Source of the DNA: Desulfofundulus thermobenzoicus | GTDB lineage: Bacteria; Bacillota; Desulfotomaculia; Desulfotomaculales; Desulfovirgulaceae | Direction: 5' to 3' | Length of the DNA: 37,163 nucleotides | NCBI RefSeq assembly: GCF_009428905.1 | Contig: NZ_WHYR01000035.1 | Span: 1 to 37,163, forward strand | Shown here: positions 17,998 to 26,023 of the stretch, piece after piece | Layout: the number at the start of each line of letters is the position of its first letter | Position numbering within the stretch: the stretch's first letter is position 1 | Notes under the pieces: model-generated | Told to the model about the DNA's origin: nothing | What the model saw: only the letters and a program-made list of their open reading frames with translations | The model's database searches: none | Program-made: the position numbers and the translations under genes

Positions 17998-19755
17998 TTG
18001 AACAAAGCACGGGGTGTGGCCGCCGCCGTGCTGGCGGCCGGTTTGCTGCTGGCGTCCCCGGTCTGGGCGGCGGAAAAACCGGCGGCCACCGTTCAAGTAA
18101 CGGGCGGCGGAGGTGCAGTTCAAATGGAAGCAGTTAAAATGGAAGCATTGCCAGAGGCAAAACAGGGTATGCCGCAGGCACCCAAACCTGAGCTCAGTGC
18201 AGAGCAAAAACAGGCCCTGGAAAAGATCTATCAGGCCGTACCGGAACTGCAGGAGCTCACTGTGCAGTATGCCGGGAATGAGGGCGACAAATCCTGGTCG
18301 GTGATGCTCAGCGACCGGGCGCCGGACAGGGAAGCGGGCATTAACCGGGTAAGCGCCCACCTCACCTTTGACTCTGCAACGGGAGAGTTGATCCATTACA
18401 ACTTCCATAACCCGGCCTGGGCCTCGGAAAAGGTCCCCTCCCCCGCCCTGGCCAGGGAAAAGGCGTTGGCCTTTGCCCGGCAGATCCTGGGGGACAAAAT
18501 AAAGGACTACGAGCAGGGTGACGATATGGGTTTTGGCGGTGGAGGCAGCGCCGATGAAAAAGGCAATAAAATCTACTGGGCGGAAGCCAACGTACCCTAC
18601 TACCGGCTGGTCAACGGAGTTCCCCTGATGAACAGCGGCTTCAGGGTGGGGGTGGATGTTTTCGGTCACGTCACCAGCTTTTACCGGGATAAGGAAAACG
18701 GGATTGACCCGGCCAAATTCCCCGATCCCTCCCGGGCCGTAACCCGGGAAGAAGCGGAAAAGACCTTTGCCGGGATGCTGGAAATGAAACTTTTTTATCT
18801 TGAACATCAACCTTTTTATGGTCTGTTTAAACCGGACAAGGGCGAAACCGGGCCGGCACTGGTGTATGCGCCTGCATCCCTGGCCCCCATCGATGCCCTG
18901 ACGGGAAAACCCCTGGCCGAATTTATGCCCCCATTTTCCCAATCCCAGTGCATCACCCTGCAGGGTGAGGGCCGACAATTGATCGCCAGGACACCGGAGG
19001 AAGCCGCCAGGCTGCTGACAGAAACATTTGGCCTTGACCTGACGGGCATGGAGTTTCACGGAGCCAGCGATATGCAACCTTTTCATGATGGGGAGAGCAA
19101 ACAGAAAAGCTATACCTGGAGCACCCTACCTCAAAAGGGGGCGGACGGCAAACCTGATTACCGCCTGATGCGTTATGTGCACCTGTTCACCAATGCCAGC
19201 ACCGGAGAGGTTATAGGCTATAACCTCCAGGACGAATCCGGACGCGGCCAGAAAGCTACTGTTTCCCGGGAAACCGCCCGGGACACGGCGGTGCAGTTCC
19301 TGCAAAAATACCTGCCAGCAGGGACGGCAGAGCTGGAGATGCAGGCGTACCCGGAAGAAGAAATGATCCCCTCCTGGGTGGACAGGAGCAAGCTGAAAGA
19401 TCAGGAACGCCCCCTACCGGTAATCTCGTTTACCTTTAACCAGATCCACCAGGGCGTGCCGATTATGGACCGGGCCTGCTCGGTGCAGGTAGACGCCCTG
19501 AGCGGGAAGATCGTTGGTTTTCACAACGGCATAAGCGGTGCGCCCGTTCCCCTGCCGGACAACCGGAACGTGGTGCCGGCCGAAACGGCCAAAGCCGAAT
19601 TTTTAAAACAGCATCCCCTGAAGCTGGCTTACATCTGGCCCGAGTATTTTGACCAGAAAGCCCCCTCCCCTTACCTGGTCTATATCCCGGTTCCCGGGCC
19701 CGATTTTTATGTGGATGCCTTTACCGGGAAAACAGTGCAGCCGGAGAACAAGTAA
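17998..19755 (+). CDS. YcdB/YcdC-repeat exported protein (PepSY-like)
   Basis: 585 aa, secreted or membrane-attached. Signal peptide MNKARGVAAAVLAAGLLLAS ending near PVWAAE. Two repeats of the YcdB/YcdC domain follow, each with a phrase of the type STGEVIGYNLQDE or SATGELIHYNFHN, a conserved feature of PepSY/YPEB-like propeptide folds; each is followed by helices such as SREKALAFARQIL-like segments. TTG 17998 is chosen over ATG 17992 because AAGGAGG is 8 nt from the former and only 2 nt from the latter. It stands 116 nt after the permease gene, so it may have its own promoter. Related proteins are thought to inhibit or modulate peptidases; the target is unknown. Confidence 0.83.
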   Translation: MNKARGVAAAVLAAGLLLASPVWAAEKPAATVQVTGGGGAVQMEAVKMEALPEAKQGMPQAPKPELSAEQKQALEKIYQAVPELQELTVQYAGNEGDKSWSVMLSDRAPDREAGINRVSAHLTFDSATGELIHYNFHNPAWASEKVPSPALAREKALAFARQILGDKIKDYEQGDDMGFGGGGSADEKGNKIYWAEANVPYYRLVNGVPLMNSGFRVGVDVFGHVTSFYRDKENGIDPAKFPDPSRAVTREEAEKTFAGMLEMKLFYLEHQPFYGLFKPDKGETGPALVYAPASLAPIDALTGKPLAEFMPPFSQSQCITLQGEGRQLIARTPEEAARLLTETFGLDLTGMEFHGASDMQPFHDGESKQKSYTWSTLPQKGADGKPDYRLMRYVHLFTNASTGEVIGYNLQDESGRGQKATVSRETARDTAVQFLQKYLPAGTAELEMQAYPEEEMIPSWVDRSKLKDQERPLPVISFTFNQIHQGVPIMDRACSVQVDALSGKIVGFHNGISGAPVPLPDNRNVVPAETAKAEFLKQHPLKLAYIWPEYFDQKAPSPYLVYIPVPGPDFYVDAFTGKTVQPENK

Positions 19756-19769
19756 CGCTAATTATCGGG

Positions 19770-19892
19770 TAACAACACGGGCCGGCAGAAAGGACCCTTA
19801 CATTACCTGTATATCACCTGGCCGCTCAATAACTGAACCGTTCCGGCGCAGGAGACCGTACAGGCCTCCTGCGCCGGCAAAAAAGCCGCAGG
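19770..19892. repeat. Direct repeat copy A flanking Rpn-like gene
   Basis: Shares with 20856-20977 the ordered blocks ACAACAC, GGGCCGGCAGAAA, ACCTGTAT, ATCACCTG, ACTGAACCGT, CCGGC and AAGCCGCAG. Copy A also has a perfect 12-bp inverted repeat CCGGCGCAGGAG/CTCCTGCGCCGG (19844-19878 region). The two copies bracket the truncated transposase-like gene. Confidence 0.65.
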
Positions 19893-19996
19893 ATCACCTC
19901 ATAGCATAGCCTCCACGAATTTTTGCCGCCCCGTAGGCTGCGGCCGGTACAATACCTATATTCCATTATTAGACATACTTCTTCGTAAGAGGACAG

Positions 19997-20640
19997 TTAC
20001 CTTTTGGGAGGGGATTTTCCGGCTCCGTCGTTGATGATAGCTTGGGCCTCTTCTAGCGTAGTGGCGGCAAAAAGCTCCTCCAGGACATAATCCAATACTT
20101 CCAGGCCCGTCATTTCCTGGACCTTTTGTTGCAAATCGGCCGATTTCTTACCAAATTTACGGGTCAGATATTTGCAGATGATTTCCCGGGTTCTTTCCAC
20201 CCGACCTTCCGCACGACCCTCCGCACGACCCTCCGCACGACCCTCCGCGCGACCTTCTGCGCGGCCTTTCTCATGCCAGCTGGTGGTTATCTGCATGATC
20301 ACGTCGACCTCCTTACTATCCAGTTTTCCCAATTCCCGGTTATATTGTTCTTCTTCCTCCCGATTCAGTTTCAGGTAGGTCTCGAAAAAACCGGCCAACA
20401 GTTCCATCCGGGCCGGGTCCAATTTCATCCGGGCCAGCATGCGCATGAATTCAACTTTCACTTTTACCTTTTCTTCCGGCTGAAAGCCCATTTTGCTTAA
20501 AAGGGCGGCGGCCACCGGGTTGTCACCCTGGATGTATTCCCGCCAGTTCAGTTTCTTCAGCTCCAGCTTGTAAAACCGGAAATTTAAAACATCCAGAAAC
20601 GGGAACACCAGCTCGAAACTATCCGGTTCGGCGCGGCGAC
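19997..20640 (-). pseudogene. 5'-truncated Rpn-family nuclease/transposase-like gene
   Basis: The readable part matches the C-terminal two thirds of Rpn/PD-(D/E)XK transposase-like proteins: PDSFELVFPFLDVLNFRFYK, LNWREYIQGDNPVAAALLSKMG, a central helical region (MRMLARMKLDPARMELLAGFF) and a coiled tail with GRAE repeats. The catalytic PD-(D/E)XK part, normally in the first ~150 residues, is missing: a TAG stop precedes PDSFELV, and upstream DNA has no family resemblance. An in-frame GTG at 20608 could still allow a ~203-aa product but has no clear ribosome binding site. Related full-length genes are usually mobile and multi-copy. Confidence 0.75.
20201..20272 (-). repeat. 12-bp tandem repeat coding for GRAE
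   Basis: About six imperfect copies of a 12-bp unit (plus strand CCGCACGACCCT and variants) encode consecutive Gly-Arg-Ala-Glu units in the coiled tail of the Rpn-like gene. Such charged repeats vary in number in this family and arise by slippage. Confidence 0.85.
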
Positions 20641-20855
20641 AGCTCTAAACGACTCTCCTTCGCGTGCTCTCCTTGCGGAGGCCACATTTCGTGGTGCCCC
20701 TGCCATCGCCGAGGTCAGACTCCCAATCGGGCTCACCGGCACCATGGTGAAACGACCTTCTTCAACCTGGTGGTACACCAGAAGTTCGCTTCCCAACCAT
20801 TTTCATCCTTCGTGGTGCCGCATATTAGCGGCATGGGGGACTCTCAATAAATTGG

Positions 20856-20977
20856 ACAACAACACCGGGCCGGCAGAAAAAACCAGCAAGCATACCTGTA
20901 TCACCTGACCACAACCACTGAACCGTACCGGCCCCGGAATCCATGGGGACCAACCTGCACCGGCAAACAAGCCGCAG
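20856..20977. repeat. Direct repeat copy B flanking Rpn-like gene
   Basis: Partner of 19770-19892 in the same orientation, with shared blocks GGGCCGGCAGAAA, ACCTGTATCACCTG, ACTGAACCGTACCGG and AAGCCGCAG. The central hairpin arms of copy A are not conserved here. Confidence 0.65.
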
Positions 20978-20999
20978 AATACCTGCGGCTTGTTTGCGT
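20963..20999. terminator. Strong GC-rich hairpin downstream of the 206-aa gene
   Basis: Perfect 15-bp inverted repeat GCAAACAAGCCGCAG/CTGCGGCTTGTTTGC with a 5-nt loop. It lies about 45 nt after the stop of the minus-strand gene at 21042 and may terminate it, though no long T run follows outside the stem. Confidence 0.5.
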
Positions 21000-21041
21000 T
21001 ACATGCGGTACTGTTCGCTAAACTGTCATTACGCCCGGTGG

Positions 21042-21662
21042 TTAGTAAGTCAGTAACTGATATGATTCCGAAAGCTTTATTCCTTTATACTGCTCCAGTT
21101 CCAGCACGCCCTGCTCGGTCAAGCGCAGCCAGTCGGAGGGGTGAACATGATTTTCTTCACCCAAACGTTTGATCAGGCCGGCTTTTTCCAGAGCCTGCAC
21201 CTCCGGCGCCAGCAGCTCCATGGTGGTTTTCATCAGCGCCGCCAGATCTAAAAAGCTGATCTCCGTCTCCGGCGACTTGCGGTGCTCTTCAAACAATACT
21301 TTGATCAGCACCTTGCGCATGGACTCGGCATCATGATACAGGGCCAGCTCATTTTTTTGCTGCCAGATCTGCAGTTCCCCTTCCGTCACCAGCGGCCAGA
21401 AATCTATTTGCGTCAGCTGATCGGTAAAAACATCAATGGGTTTGGACGGATCCCGGTTGGGTTCGGCAAAAAGCACCTCTTTGATTTTCCGCGGGGCAAT
21501 AACCGTGGGATCCAGCTGGGAGATGCGCATAAACATATCGCTGATCCTGATGGTGTGGTAAATGCCGTTCACCGTAAAACCAATTTCCACCCCGGGCACG
21601 GGAAACTCCCCGCGCTTTAAAAAGCCAAACCGGATCACCCGCGGCCTGCGAATATCTTTCAT
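21042..21662 (-). CDS. Hypothetical protein with winged-helix-like C-terminus
   Basis: 206 aa, not recognised. The N-terminal ~90 residues look like a small beta domain (RFGFLKRGEFPVPGVEIGFTV) with a polar middle. The C-terminal part, about 120-200, has a helix-turn-helix-like layout (SFLDLAALMKTTMELLAPEVQALEKAGLIKRL then LRLTEQGVLEL), as in MarR/ArsR-like winged helices. It contains no signal peptide or membrane helix and one short Cys-free core. A good ribosome binding site (GGGAGGAGGAG) and a sigma-A promoter upstream show it is a real, separately expressed gene. A DNA-binding role is only a suggestion. Confidence 0.75.
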   Translation of the reverse strand: MKDIRRPRVIRFGFLKRGEFPVPGVEIGFTVNGIYHTIRISDMFMRISQLDPTVIAPRKIKEVLFAEPNRDPSKPIDVFTDQLTQIDFWPLVTEGELQIWQQKNELALYHDAESMRKVLIKVLFEEHRKSPETEISFLDLAALMKTTMELLAPEVQALEKAGLIKRLGEENHVHPSDWLRLTEQGVLELEQYKGIKLSESYQLLTY

Positions 21663-21710
21663 TATACTCCTCCTCCCTTTAATTTGATCAAAACATCACA
21701 AACCATATAT

Positions 21711-21740
21711 AGTATAAGGGAGAATTAGATAATTTGTCCA
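21711..21740 (-). promoter_or_regulatory. Sigma-A promoter of the 206-aa gene
   Basis: Minus-strand TGGACA (21735-21740), 18-nt spacer, TATACT (21711-21716), ending about 50 nt before the start codon. Confidence 0.6.
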
Positions 21741-22157
21741 GATATTATCATAATGCCGGAGTTTTTTTTTCAACGCCATGGGGGAACGGGTTGGCATTTG
21801 TCCCCGGCTGCTCTTCGGGCTGCTGGTCGACAAACGCAAAAGCTGCTTCCCCTTCTAGTATACCCGGCACCCAGCGGCTCAACTGACCAAAGGCGAGCAA
21901 AGGCCCCGGCCACCGTTCCCGGCTTTACCCGGCAATTGCCGCCGGGCTGGCGGCAAAAACACTCCCCGGTGGAACCCGGCCCGCTCAACCGGAATATCCG
22001 CAGTCTACCCGGGGATTTTCGCTTATACTTTTGATGGGTAAATAAAAAATGTTAATCTCCGGCAGGAAAATAATCATTTCCTTCGAAACTATTTTTTGTA
22101 TATCTATGGTCAGGCCATCTTACCTTTATTTAATTTGATATGAGGGAGGAAGGAGCA
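21741..22157. other. Gene-free stretch upstream of the chemotaxis gene
   Basis: About 420 nt with moderately GC-rich sequence to 22030 and then an AT-rich leader. The short open frames here lack ribosome binding sites and family resemblance. Nothing else was recognised. Confidence 0.4.
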
Positions 22158-23018
22158 GTGGAACTACGCCCAGACGTGGCCAGAGAAATTACTCAATTTG
22201 TTTTCAGGGAGACCGGCCTGCATAGCATTGTATGCGACCGGACCGGCACCATTATTGCCGATTCCGCCGGAGAACGAATAGGCGTGGTGCATAACGGTGC
22301 CCGCACCATAATGACCACTTCCGCGGAGGAATATGCCGCTACGAAGGAGGAAGAAGTGGCCACAAGTGGAAAAACAAAAGAGGGGTACAGCATTGCCATC
22401 AAAGCAGACGGTGAAAAGATCGGCACCTTCGGCATCACGGGGCGGTTGGAAATTGTCCAGCCCATAGCGAAAATCGCTTCCCCACTGGTGGTAAAAATGC
22501 TCCGGGACGAAGAAATCAAAGAACAGATACAGGAGCAGGCCCGGGCGGTGTCCGCAGCCATCCAGGAGGCCGCCCAGGTCGTCCAGCAATTTACCGCTTC
22601 ATCCCAGGAACTGGCCGCCACCAGTGAAAACCTGATCCGGGAATCCCGGGAGGCGGCCCACCAGGTGCAAAACAGCGCCCAGATCCTGTCTTTCATCCGT
22701 AATGTGGCCGATCAAACCAAACTGCTGGGATTAAATGCCGCCATCGAAGCGGCCCGGGCCGGTCAGGCGGGCCGGGGCTTTGCCGTAGTGGCCGGTGAAG
22801 TACGCAAACTGGCCGAAGAAAGCAGCCATTCGGTAAAGGAGATAGAAAAAACCCTGGATCAATTTGAAAAGGCCATCGGTCTGGTGAGCAACGGTATAGA
22901 AAAGAACAGCCAGATCACCCGGGAACAGGCCCAAACCGTAGAAAAGATAGCTGCCATGATTGAAAGGTTGCAAAAAATCGACCGGGAACTCTCCCGCATG
23001 GCCGGCAATCTTAAATAA
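22158..23018 (+). CDS. Soluble methyl-accepting chemotaxis transducer with diacid-recognition-like domain
   Basis: 286 aa, no membrane helix. The N-terminal ~125 residues ([20 protein letters not shown], then a [18 protein letters not shown] region) resemble the putative sugar-diacid recognition domain of CdaR-type proteins. A coiled coil leads to a short signalling domain with the hairpin tip [17 protein letters not shown] and [18 protein letters not shown], which contacts CheA/CheW. GTG 22158 is chosen since GGAGGAAGGAG precedes it; ATG 22140 is in frame but has no site. The product should sense a cytoplasmic ligand and steer motility. No che genes are in the window. Confidence 0.85.
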   Translation: MELRPDVAREITQFVFRETGLHSIVCDRTGTIIADSAGERIGVVHNGARTIMTTSAEEYAATKEEEVATSGKTKEGYSIAIKADGEKIGTFGITGRLEIVQPIAKIASPLVVKMLRDEEIKEQIQEQARAVSAAIQEAAQVVQQFTASSQELAATSENLIRESREAAHQVQNSAQILSFIRNVADQTKLLGLNAAIEAARAGQAGRGFAVVAGEVRKLAEESSHSVKEIEKTLDQFEKAIGLVSNGIEKNSQITREQAQTVEKIAAMIERLQKIDRELSRMAGNLK

Positions 23019-23135
23019 CAGCCGGCATGGCTTTAATTTCCATGATCCGGCTTCACGCATCCATCGCCTTTGGACCACCAACCCAAACGCAAACGAAGGC
23101 CACGGCCACACCCACATTTTTTCCGGCCGGTATGT

Positions 23136-23141
23136 TATAAT
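23136..23141 (+). promoter_or_regulatory. Extended -10 promoter of mtaB
   Basis: TGTTATAAT (TG dinucleotide at 23133-23134, TATAAT at 23136-23141), 32 nt before the start codon. No good -35 is seen, as allowed for extended -10 promoters. Confidence 0.5.
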
Positions 23142-23172
23142 CTTACCATAAACCCCACAGGAGGATTTGCCT

Positions 23173-24474
23173 TTGTCCTATACCTTTCAGATCAAAACCC
23201 TGGGCTGCCCGGTAAACCAGCAGGAAGGCAGGGGCCTGGCCGAAGCCATGATCAGGGCCGGTTTCATCGAAACCACCGGATCGGCCGACGTATACATCGT
23301 CAACAGCTGCGTGGTCACCCGGGCGGCGGCCGCCGAAGCCCGCCGCCTGGCTGCCAAAGCCAGAAGGGAAAACCCGGAGGCGCTGGTGGTGCTGGCCGGG
23401 TGTTACCCCCAGGTCTACCGGGAGGAAATAGCGGAAAAGCTACCCGGGGTGGATCTGATCACCGGTACCGCCGGCAGAGCAAAGCTGCCCGCCCTGATCT
23501 CCCGCCGCCTGGCCGGCGAACCGGTGGAAAGGCTGCTGGTTACCCCGCACGGGCCGGATGAAACCTTTGAGGAGTTGCCGGTGGTGGAGCATTACGGCCG
23601 CACCCGCCCGGTGATTAAAATCCAGGAAGGCTGTGATGAGGTCTGCACCTACTGCATTGTGCGGGTGGCCCGGGGACTGCCCCGCAGCCTGGCTCCGGAA
23701 AAGGTGCTGGCCCGGGTGCGCCGCTTTGTGGAACAGGGTTACCGGGAAGTGATTTTAGCCGGCACCCACCTGGGCACCTACGGCAAAGACATTCCCGGGT
23801 GGAACCTGGCCCGGCTCATCCGGGAAATCAACCGCCTGCCCGGTGATTTTCGCCTGCGGCTGGATTACGTGGAACCCATGGACGTGAACCTTGAGCTGCT
23901 GGAGGCCATGGCCGCCCCATCAAGGGTTTGCCCCTTTCTCTATCTGCCCCTGCAGAGCGGCTCCGACCGGGTTTTGCAAAGGATGGGGCGGCGGTATACC
24001 GCCGGTGATTACGCCCGCCTGGTCCTTACGGCCCGGGAATTGATCCCCGGCCTTTCCCTCTGGACCGACCTGATCGCCGGTTTTCCCGGGGAAAGGGAAG
24101 AGGATCACCGGCAGACCCTCCAATTTGTAGAAGGGCTGGCCCTGTCCCACCTGCATGTCTTTCCCTACTCTCCCCGGCCGGGGACGGCAGCAGCCACCTT
24201 TCCCGATCAGGTAGCCCCGGACGTGAAAAAGAAACGGGTGGATGAGCTGCGGGCCCTGGACCGGGAACTTTCCCTGCGCTTTCACCGGCAGCAGGTGGGG
24301 AAACAGGTGCAGGTGCTGGTGGAAAAAATTAAGAACGGGCAGGGGGAGGGGTTTTCTGAACATTATGCGAGGGTCCGTTTTCCCGCCACCGATCCGGAAA
24401 TGAAAGGCCGCCTGATACCGGTACAGGTCACGGCCGCCCGGCAGTGGGGCGTGGAAGGCCAAATCCCCCGCTAG
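23173..24474 (+). CDS. mtaB: tRNA t6A37 methylthiotransferase MtaB
   Basis: 433 aa, radical SAM methylthiotransferase converting t6A37 to ms2t6A37. UPF0004 domain with three Cys for the second 4Fe-4S cluster: Cys12 (KTLGCPVNQQEG), Cys46 (VNSCVV) and Cys77 (LAGCYPQV). Radical SAM cluster Cys154, Cys158 and Cys161 in GCDEVCTYC. A TRAM RNA-binding region occupies about 370-430. The MtaB branch, rather than MiaB or RimO, is inferred from the TLGC-VNQxE start and overall length; the Pro after Cys12 is a small departure. TTG 23173 has AGGAGGA 7 nt upstream, while TTG 23167 is too close. Confidence 0.9.
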   Translation: MSYTFQIKTLGCPVNQQEGRGLAEAMIRAGFIETTGSADVYIVNSCVVTRAAAAEARRLAAKARRENPEALVVLAGCYPQVYREEIAEKLPGVDLITGTAGRAKLPALISRRLAGEPVERLLVTPHGPDETFEELPVVEHYGRTRPVIKIQEGCDEVCTYCIVRVARGLPRSLAPEKVLARVRRFVEQGYREVILAGTHLGTYGKDIPGWNLARLIREINRLPGDFRLRLDYVEPMDVNLELLEAMAAPSRVCPFLYLPLQSGSDRVLQRMGRRYTAGDYARLVLTARELIPGLSLWTDLIAGFPGEREEDHRQTLQFVEGLALSHLHVFPYSPRPGTAAATFPDQVAPDVKKKRVDELRALDRELSLRFHRQQVGKQVQVLVEKIKNGQGEGFSEHYARVRFPATDPEMKGRLIPVQVTAARQWGVEGQIPR

Positions 24475-24676
24475 ATAATACGGTGATTCCCTACCCTTAA
24501 ACGAAGTTCACCGGGTCTTCCGCACAATGGTTTTATGTTTAAGCCCGTATCGCCGGGTTGACACTTTGGATTTGCCCAGTTCCGGGATACTGACTACATG
24601 TACCTTATACTGGAATAAGCCTATCGGCACAAAGGAGATAATCGGCCAGATGAATGGGACAGACGAATGGGAAAGC

Positions 24677-24705
24677 AAAAGGCGGCCATTCAGTTGCCTT
24701 TTTTT
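24677..24705 (+). terminator. Possible terminator of mtaB
   Basis: AAAAGGC/GCCTTTT stem with a 12-nt loop followed by Ts. It is about 200 nt past the mtaB stop, so the link is uncertain. Confidence 0.4.
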
Positions 24706-24734
24706 GCCTCTTTATCTATCGTGGTTTTTCCGGG

Positions 24735-24768
24735 ATTGGACGTTTGTCTTGAAAGACAAGTGTCCAAT
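24735..24768. repeat. Inverted repeat, 16-bp arms
   Basis: Arms ATTGGACGTTTGTCTT and AAGACAAGTGTCCAAT, 14 of 16 pairs matching, loop of 2-4 nt. There is no T run, so it is not a normal terminator. Confidence 0.7.
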
Positions 24769-24802
24769 TTGTCCCCATCTTGCATTTTCGGCTTACTTGC
24801 AC

Positions 24803-24836
24803 CAAATAAAACAGCCCCGTGATCCTTTGCGGGGCC
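24803..24836 (-). terminator. Terminator after tRNA-Arg(CCT)
   Basis: Minus strand GCCCCG/CGGGGC stem (24830-24835 with 24814-24819) followed by TGTTTTATTT (24803-24812). Confidence 0.75.
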
Positions 24837-24847
24837 TAATTTTTCCC

Positions 24848-24924
24848 TGGTGCGCCCGGAGGGACTCGAACCCCCGACACGCGGTTTAGGAAACCGCTGC
24901 TCTGTCCGCCTGAGCTACGGGCGC
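24848..24924 (-). tRNA. tRNA-Arg(CCT)
   Basis: 77 nt with encoded CCA. Acceptor GCGCCCG/CGGGCGC, discriminator A, anticodon loop TTCCTAA gives CCT, reading AGG. D arm GCTCAGGCGGACAGAGC and T loop GGTTCGAGTCC are canonical. Confidence 0.97.
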
Positions 24925-25002
24925 ATTACCGCTTGCTAAACTATTATTGCCGGGCTTCACCCGGCAACCCGGCCCTGTCCGGGCATCCGTAAGATTATGG
25001 CA

Positions 25003-25079
25003 TGGTGTGCCTGGAGGGACTCGAACCCCCAACCTTCTGATCCGTAGTCAGATGCTCTATCCAATTGAGCTACAGGCAC
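25003..25079 (-). tRNA. tRNA-Arg(ACG)
   Basis: 77 nt with encoded CCA. Acceptor GTGCCTG/CAGGCAC, anticodon loop CTACGGA gives ACG. A34 is the expected substrate of TadA (10713-11183), giving ICG to read CGU, CGC and CGA. Confidence 0.97.
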
Positions 25080-25150
25080 ACGCTCCCACAACACCGGCAA
25101 AAGTTATTTTATCAAATAATACATAACAAGTCAAGTACCCCGGCACGGGT

Positions 25151-25288
25151 CCAGTGCTGACGCACGAAAAATCACCGTAAACCTTGCCTGCTAAGGAATT
25201 GAGCATATAATTTGTGCGATAAAAATTTTAACTTGAGCTCGGCAATATTTTATAAATGTCATGTCTTGGATTCATGGGTCAGCACTGG
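25151..25288. mobile_element. MITE-like element 3, 138 bp, with 7-bp target duplication
   Basis: Perfect 11-bp terminal inverted repeats CCAGTGCTGAC/GTCAGCACTGG, extending with mismatches to about 17 bp. It is flanked by the perfect direct repeat CACGGGT (25144-25150 and 25289-25295). The interior is AT-rich without coding capacity. The ends differ from those of the elements at 8457 and 9008, so another transposase family mobilised it. Confidence 0.8.
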
Positions 25289-25423
25289 CACGGGTTATAT
25301 TTCAAGCGCCGGCAGAGCTTGAAACCCCCGGCCTCCCGTCCTTTGAAATCCATGGTTTTCCGGGATTCAAGGGATGACGTACCACTACCTTCGGTTTAAA
25401 TAGCCACCGGATGGATAAATACT

Positions 25424-25455
25424 AAAAAGGTGTGCGCTCGTCGCACACCTTTTTC
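25424..25455 (-). terminator. Terminator after tRNA-Ser(GCT)/(TGA)
   Basis: GGTGTGCG/CGCACACC stem flanked by A and T runs on both sides, so it can act in both directions. It directly follows tRNA-Ser(GCT) on the minus strand. Confidence 0.85.
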
Positions 25456-25456
25456 C

Positions 25457-25551
25457 TGGCGGAGAGTGAGGGATTCGAACCCTCGAGACAGCTTTAGAAC
25501 CGTCTACTCGCTTAGCAGGCGAGCGCCTTCGACCTACTCGGCCAACTCTCC
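25457..25551 (-). tRNA. tRNA-Ser(GCT)
   Basis: 95 nt with encoded CCA. Acceptor GGAGAGT/ACTCTCC, anticodon loop CTGCTAA gives GCT, reading AGC and AGU. Long class II variable arm. This tRNA would be the one sensed by a T-box with an AGC specifier (see 34929-35207). Confidence 0.97.
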
Positions 25552-25566
25552 ATGTATTTACCCAGC

Positions 25567-25655
25567 TGGCGGAGGGAGTGGGATTCGAACCCACGGGGCC
25601 ACAGGGACCCAGCGATTTTCAAGACCGCCTCCTTAAACCACTCGGACACCCCTCC
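25567..25655 (-). tRNA. tRNA-Ser(TGA)
   Basis: 89 nt with encoded CCA. Acceptor starts GGAGGG and pairs with CCCTCC, anticodon loop TTGAAAA gives TGA, reading UCA and other UCN codons. Long variable arm. It lies 15 nt upstream of tRNA-Ser(GCT). Confidence 0.97.
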
Positions 25656-26023
25656 AGAATATGCCCGATAGCACTTAAAGTATATCACAGCCGCCCAAAC
25701 CTGTCAACCGGCCTGTACGGCCGGCCGGGCAGGTATGTTAAAAAAGATGTAAAACCCCTGCTTAAGCATGAGTGGGAGGCTTCCGGATGCGCGCCCGAAA
25801 GCCTCCCTCCCACAACCGGCCGAATTTTTCCGTTCCGGACGGTGAACATTTAAATCGTTCCGGAACTTCCGGAATCCTTAAGGCTTTTCCCATCGGGACT
25901 TTACGGCCGGGTCAAAGGTATTACCACCAAATTTCCCAACGGGCCCGGCACAAGTTGCCGGTTTACTCACCAAATAGGTGACCAATGGCCCGGCCGGGAT
26001 CATTCCGACCGCTCCATACCCTC
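25656..26023. other. Gene-free stretch between tRNA-Ser and the fumarate-reductase-like operon
   Basis: 368 nt. It contains an imperfect inverted repeat GTGGGAGGCTT/AAGCCTCCCTCCCAC (25773-25814, a 4-nt TCCC duplication in the right arm) and a duplicated GTTCCGGA motif at about 25831 and 25858. No gene and no clear terminator T run were found. Confidence 0.45.

Larger units (their letters stand above)
20641..21041. other. Gene-free region with unassigned insertion-like DNA
   Basis: Bases 20641-20850 break the Rpn-like gene and match nothing I recognise; the sequence GCACCACGAA (minus strand) occurs twice, and a small dyad GCCGC/GCGGC lies at about 20817-20833. Repeat copy B (20856-20977) and a strong hairpin (20963-20999) fill the rest. 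Confidence 0.45.
24475..24847. other. Gene-free stretch between mtaB and the tRNA cluster
   Basis: 373 nt with convergent transcription on both sides. It holds a weak terminator for mtaB, an imperfect 16-bp inverted repeat at 24735-24768 and the terminator of the tRNA unit. No gene is seen. Confidence 0.5.
25080..25456. other. Gap in the tRNA cluster
   Basis: 377 nt between tRNA-Arg(ACG) and tRNA-Ser(GCT) on the minus strand, mostly filled by a MITE-like element (25151-25288) and the terminator at 25424-25455. No gene is seen. Confidence 0.6.

Noticed and set aside
17974-19086. 370-aa open frame on the minus strand
   Set aside because: It lies antisense to the YcdB/YcdC gene, is rich in Gly, His, Phe and Arg as expected for a shadow frame, and has no ribosome binding site.
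20201-20272. CRISPR-like short repeats
   Set aside because: The 12-bp units are contiguous without spacers, are coding (GRAE) and sit in the tail of the Rpn-like gene.
24527-24889. 120-aa frame running into tRNA-Arg(CCT)
   Set aside because: It reads through two terminator hairpins and into the tRNA gene antisense, so it is not a credible gene.
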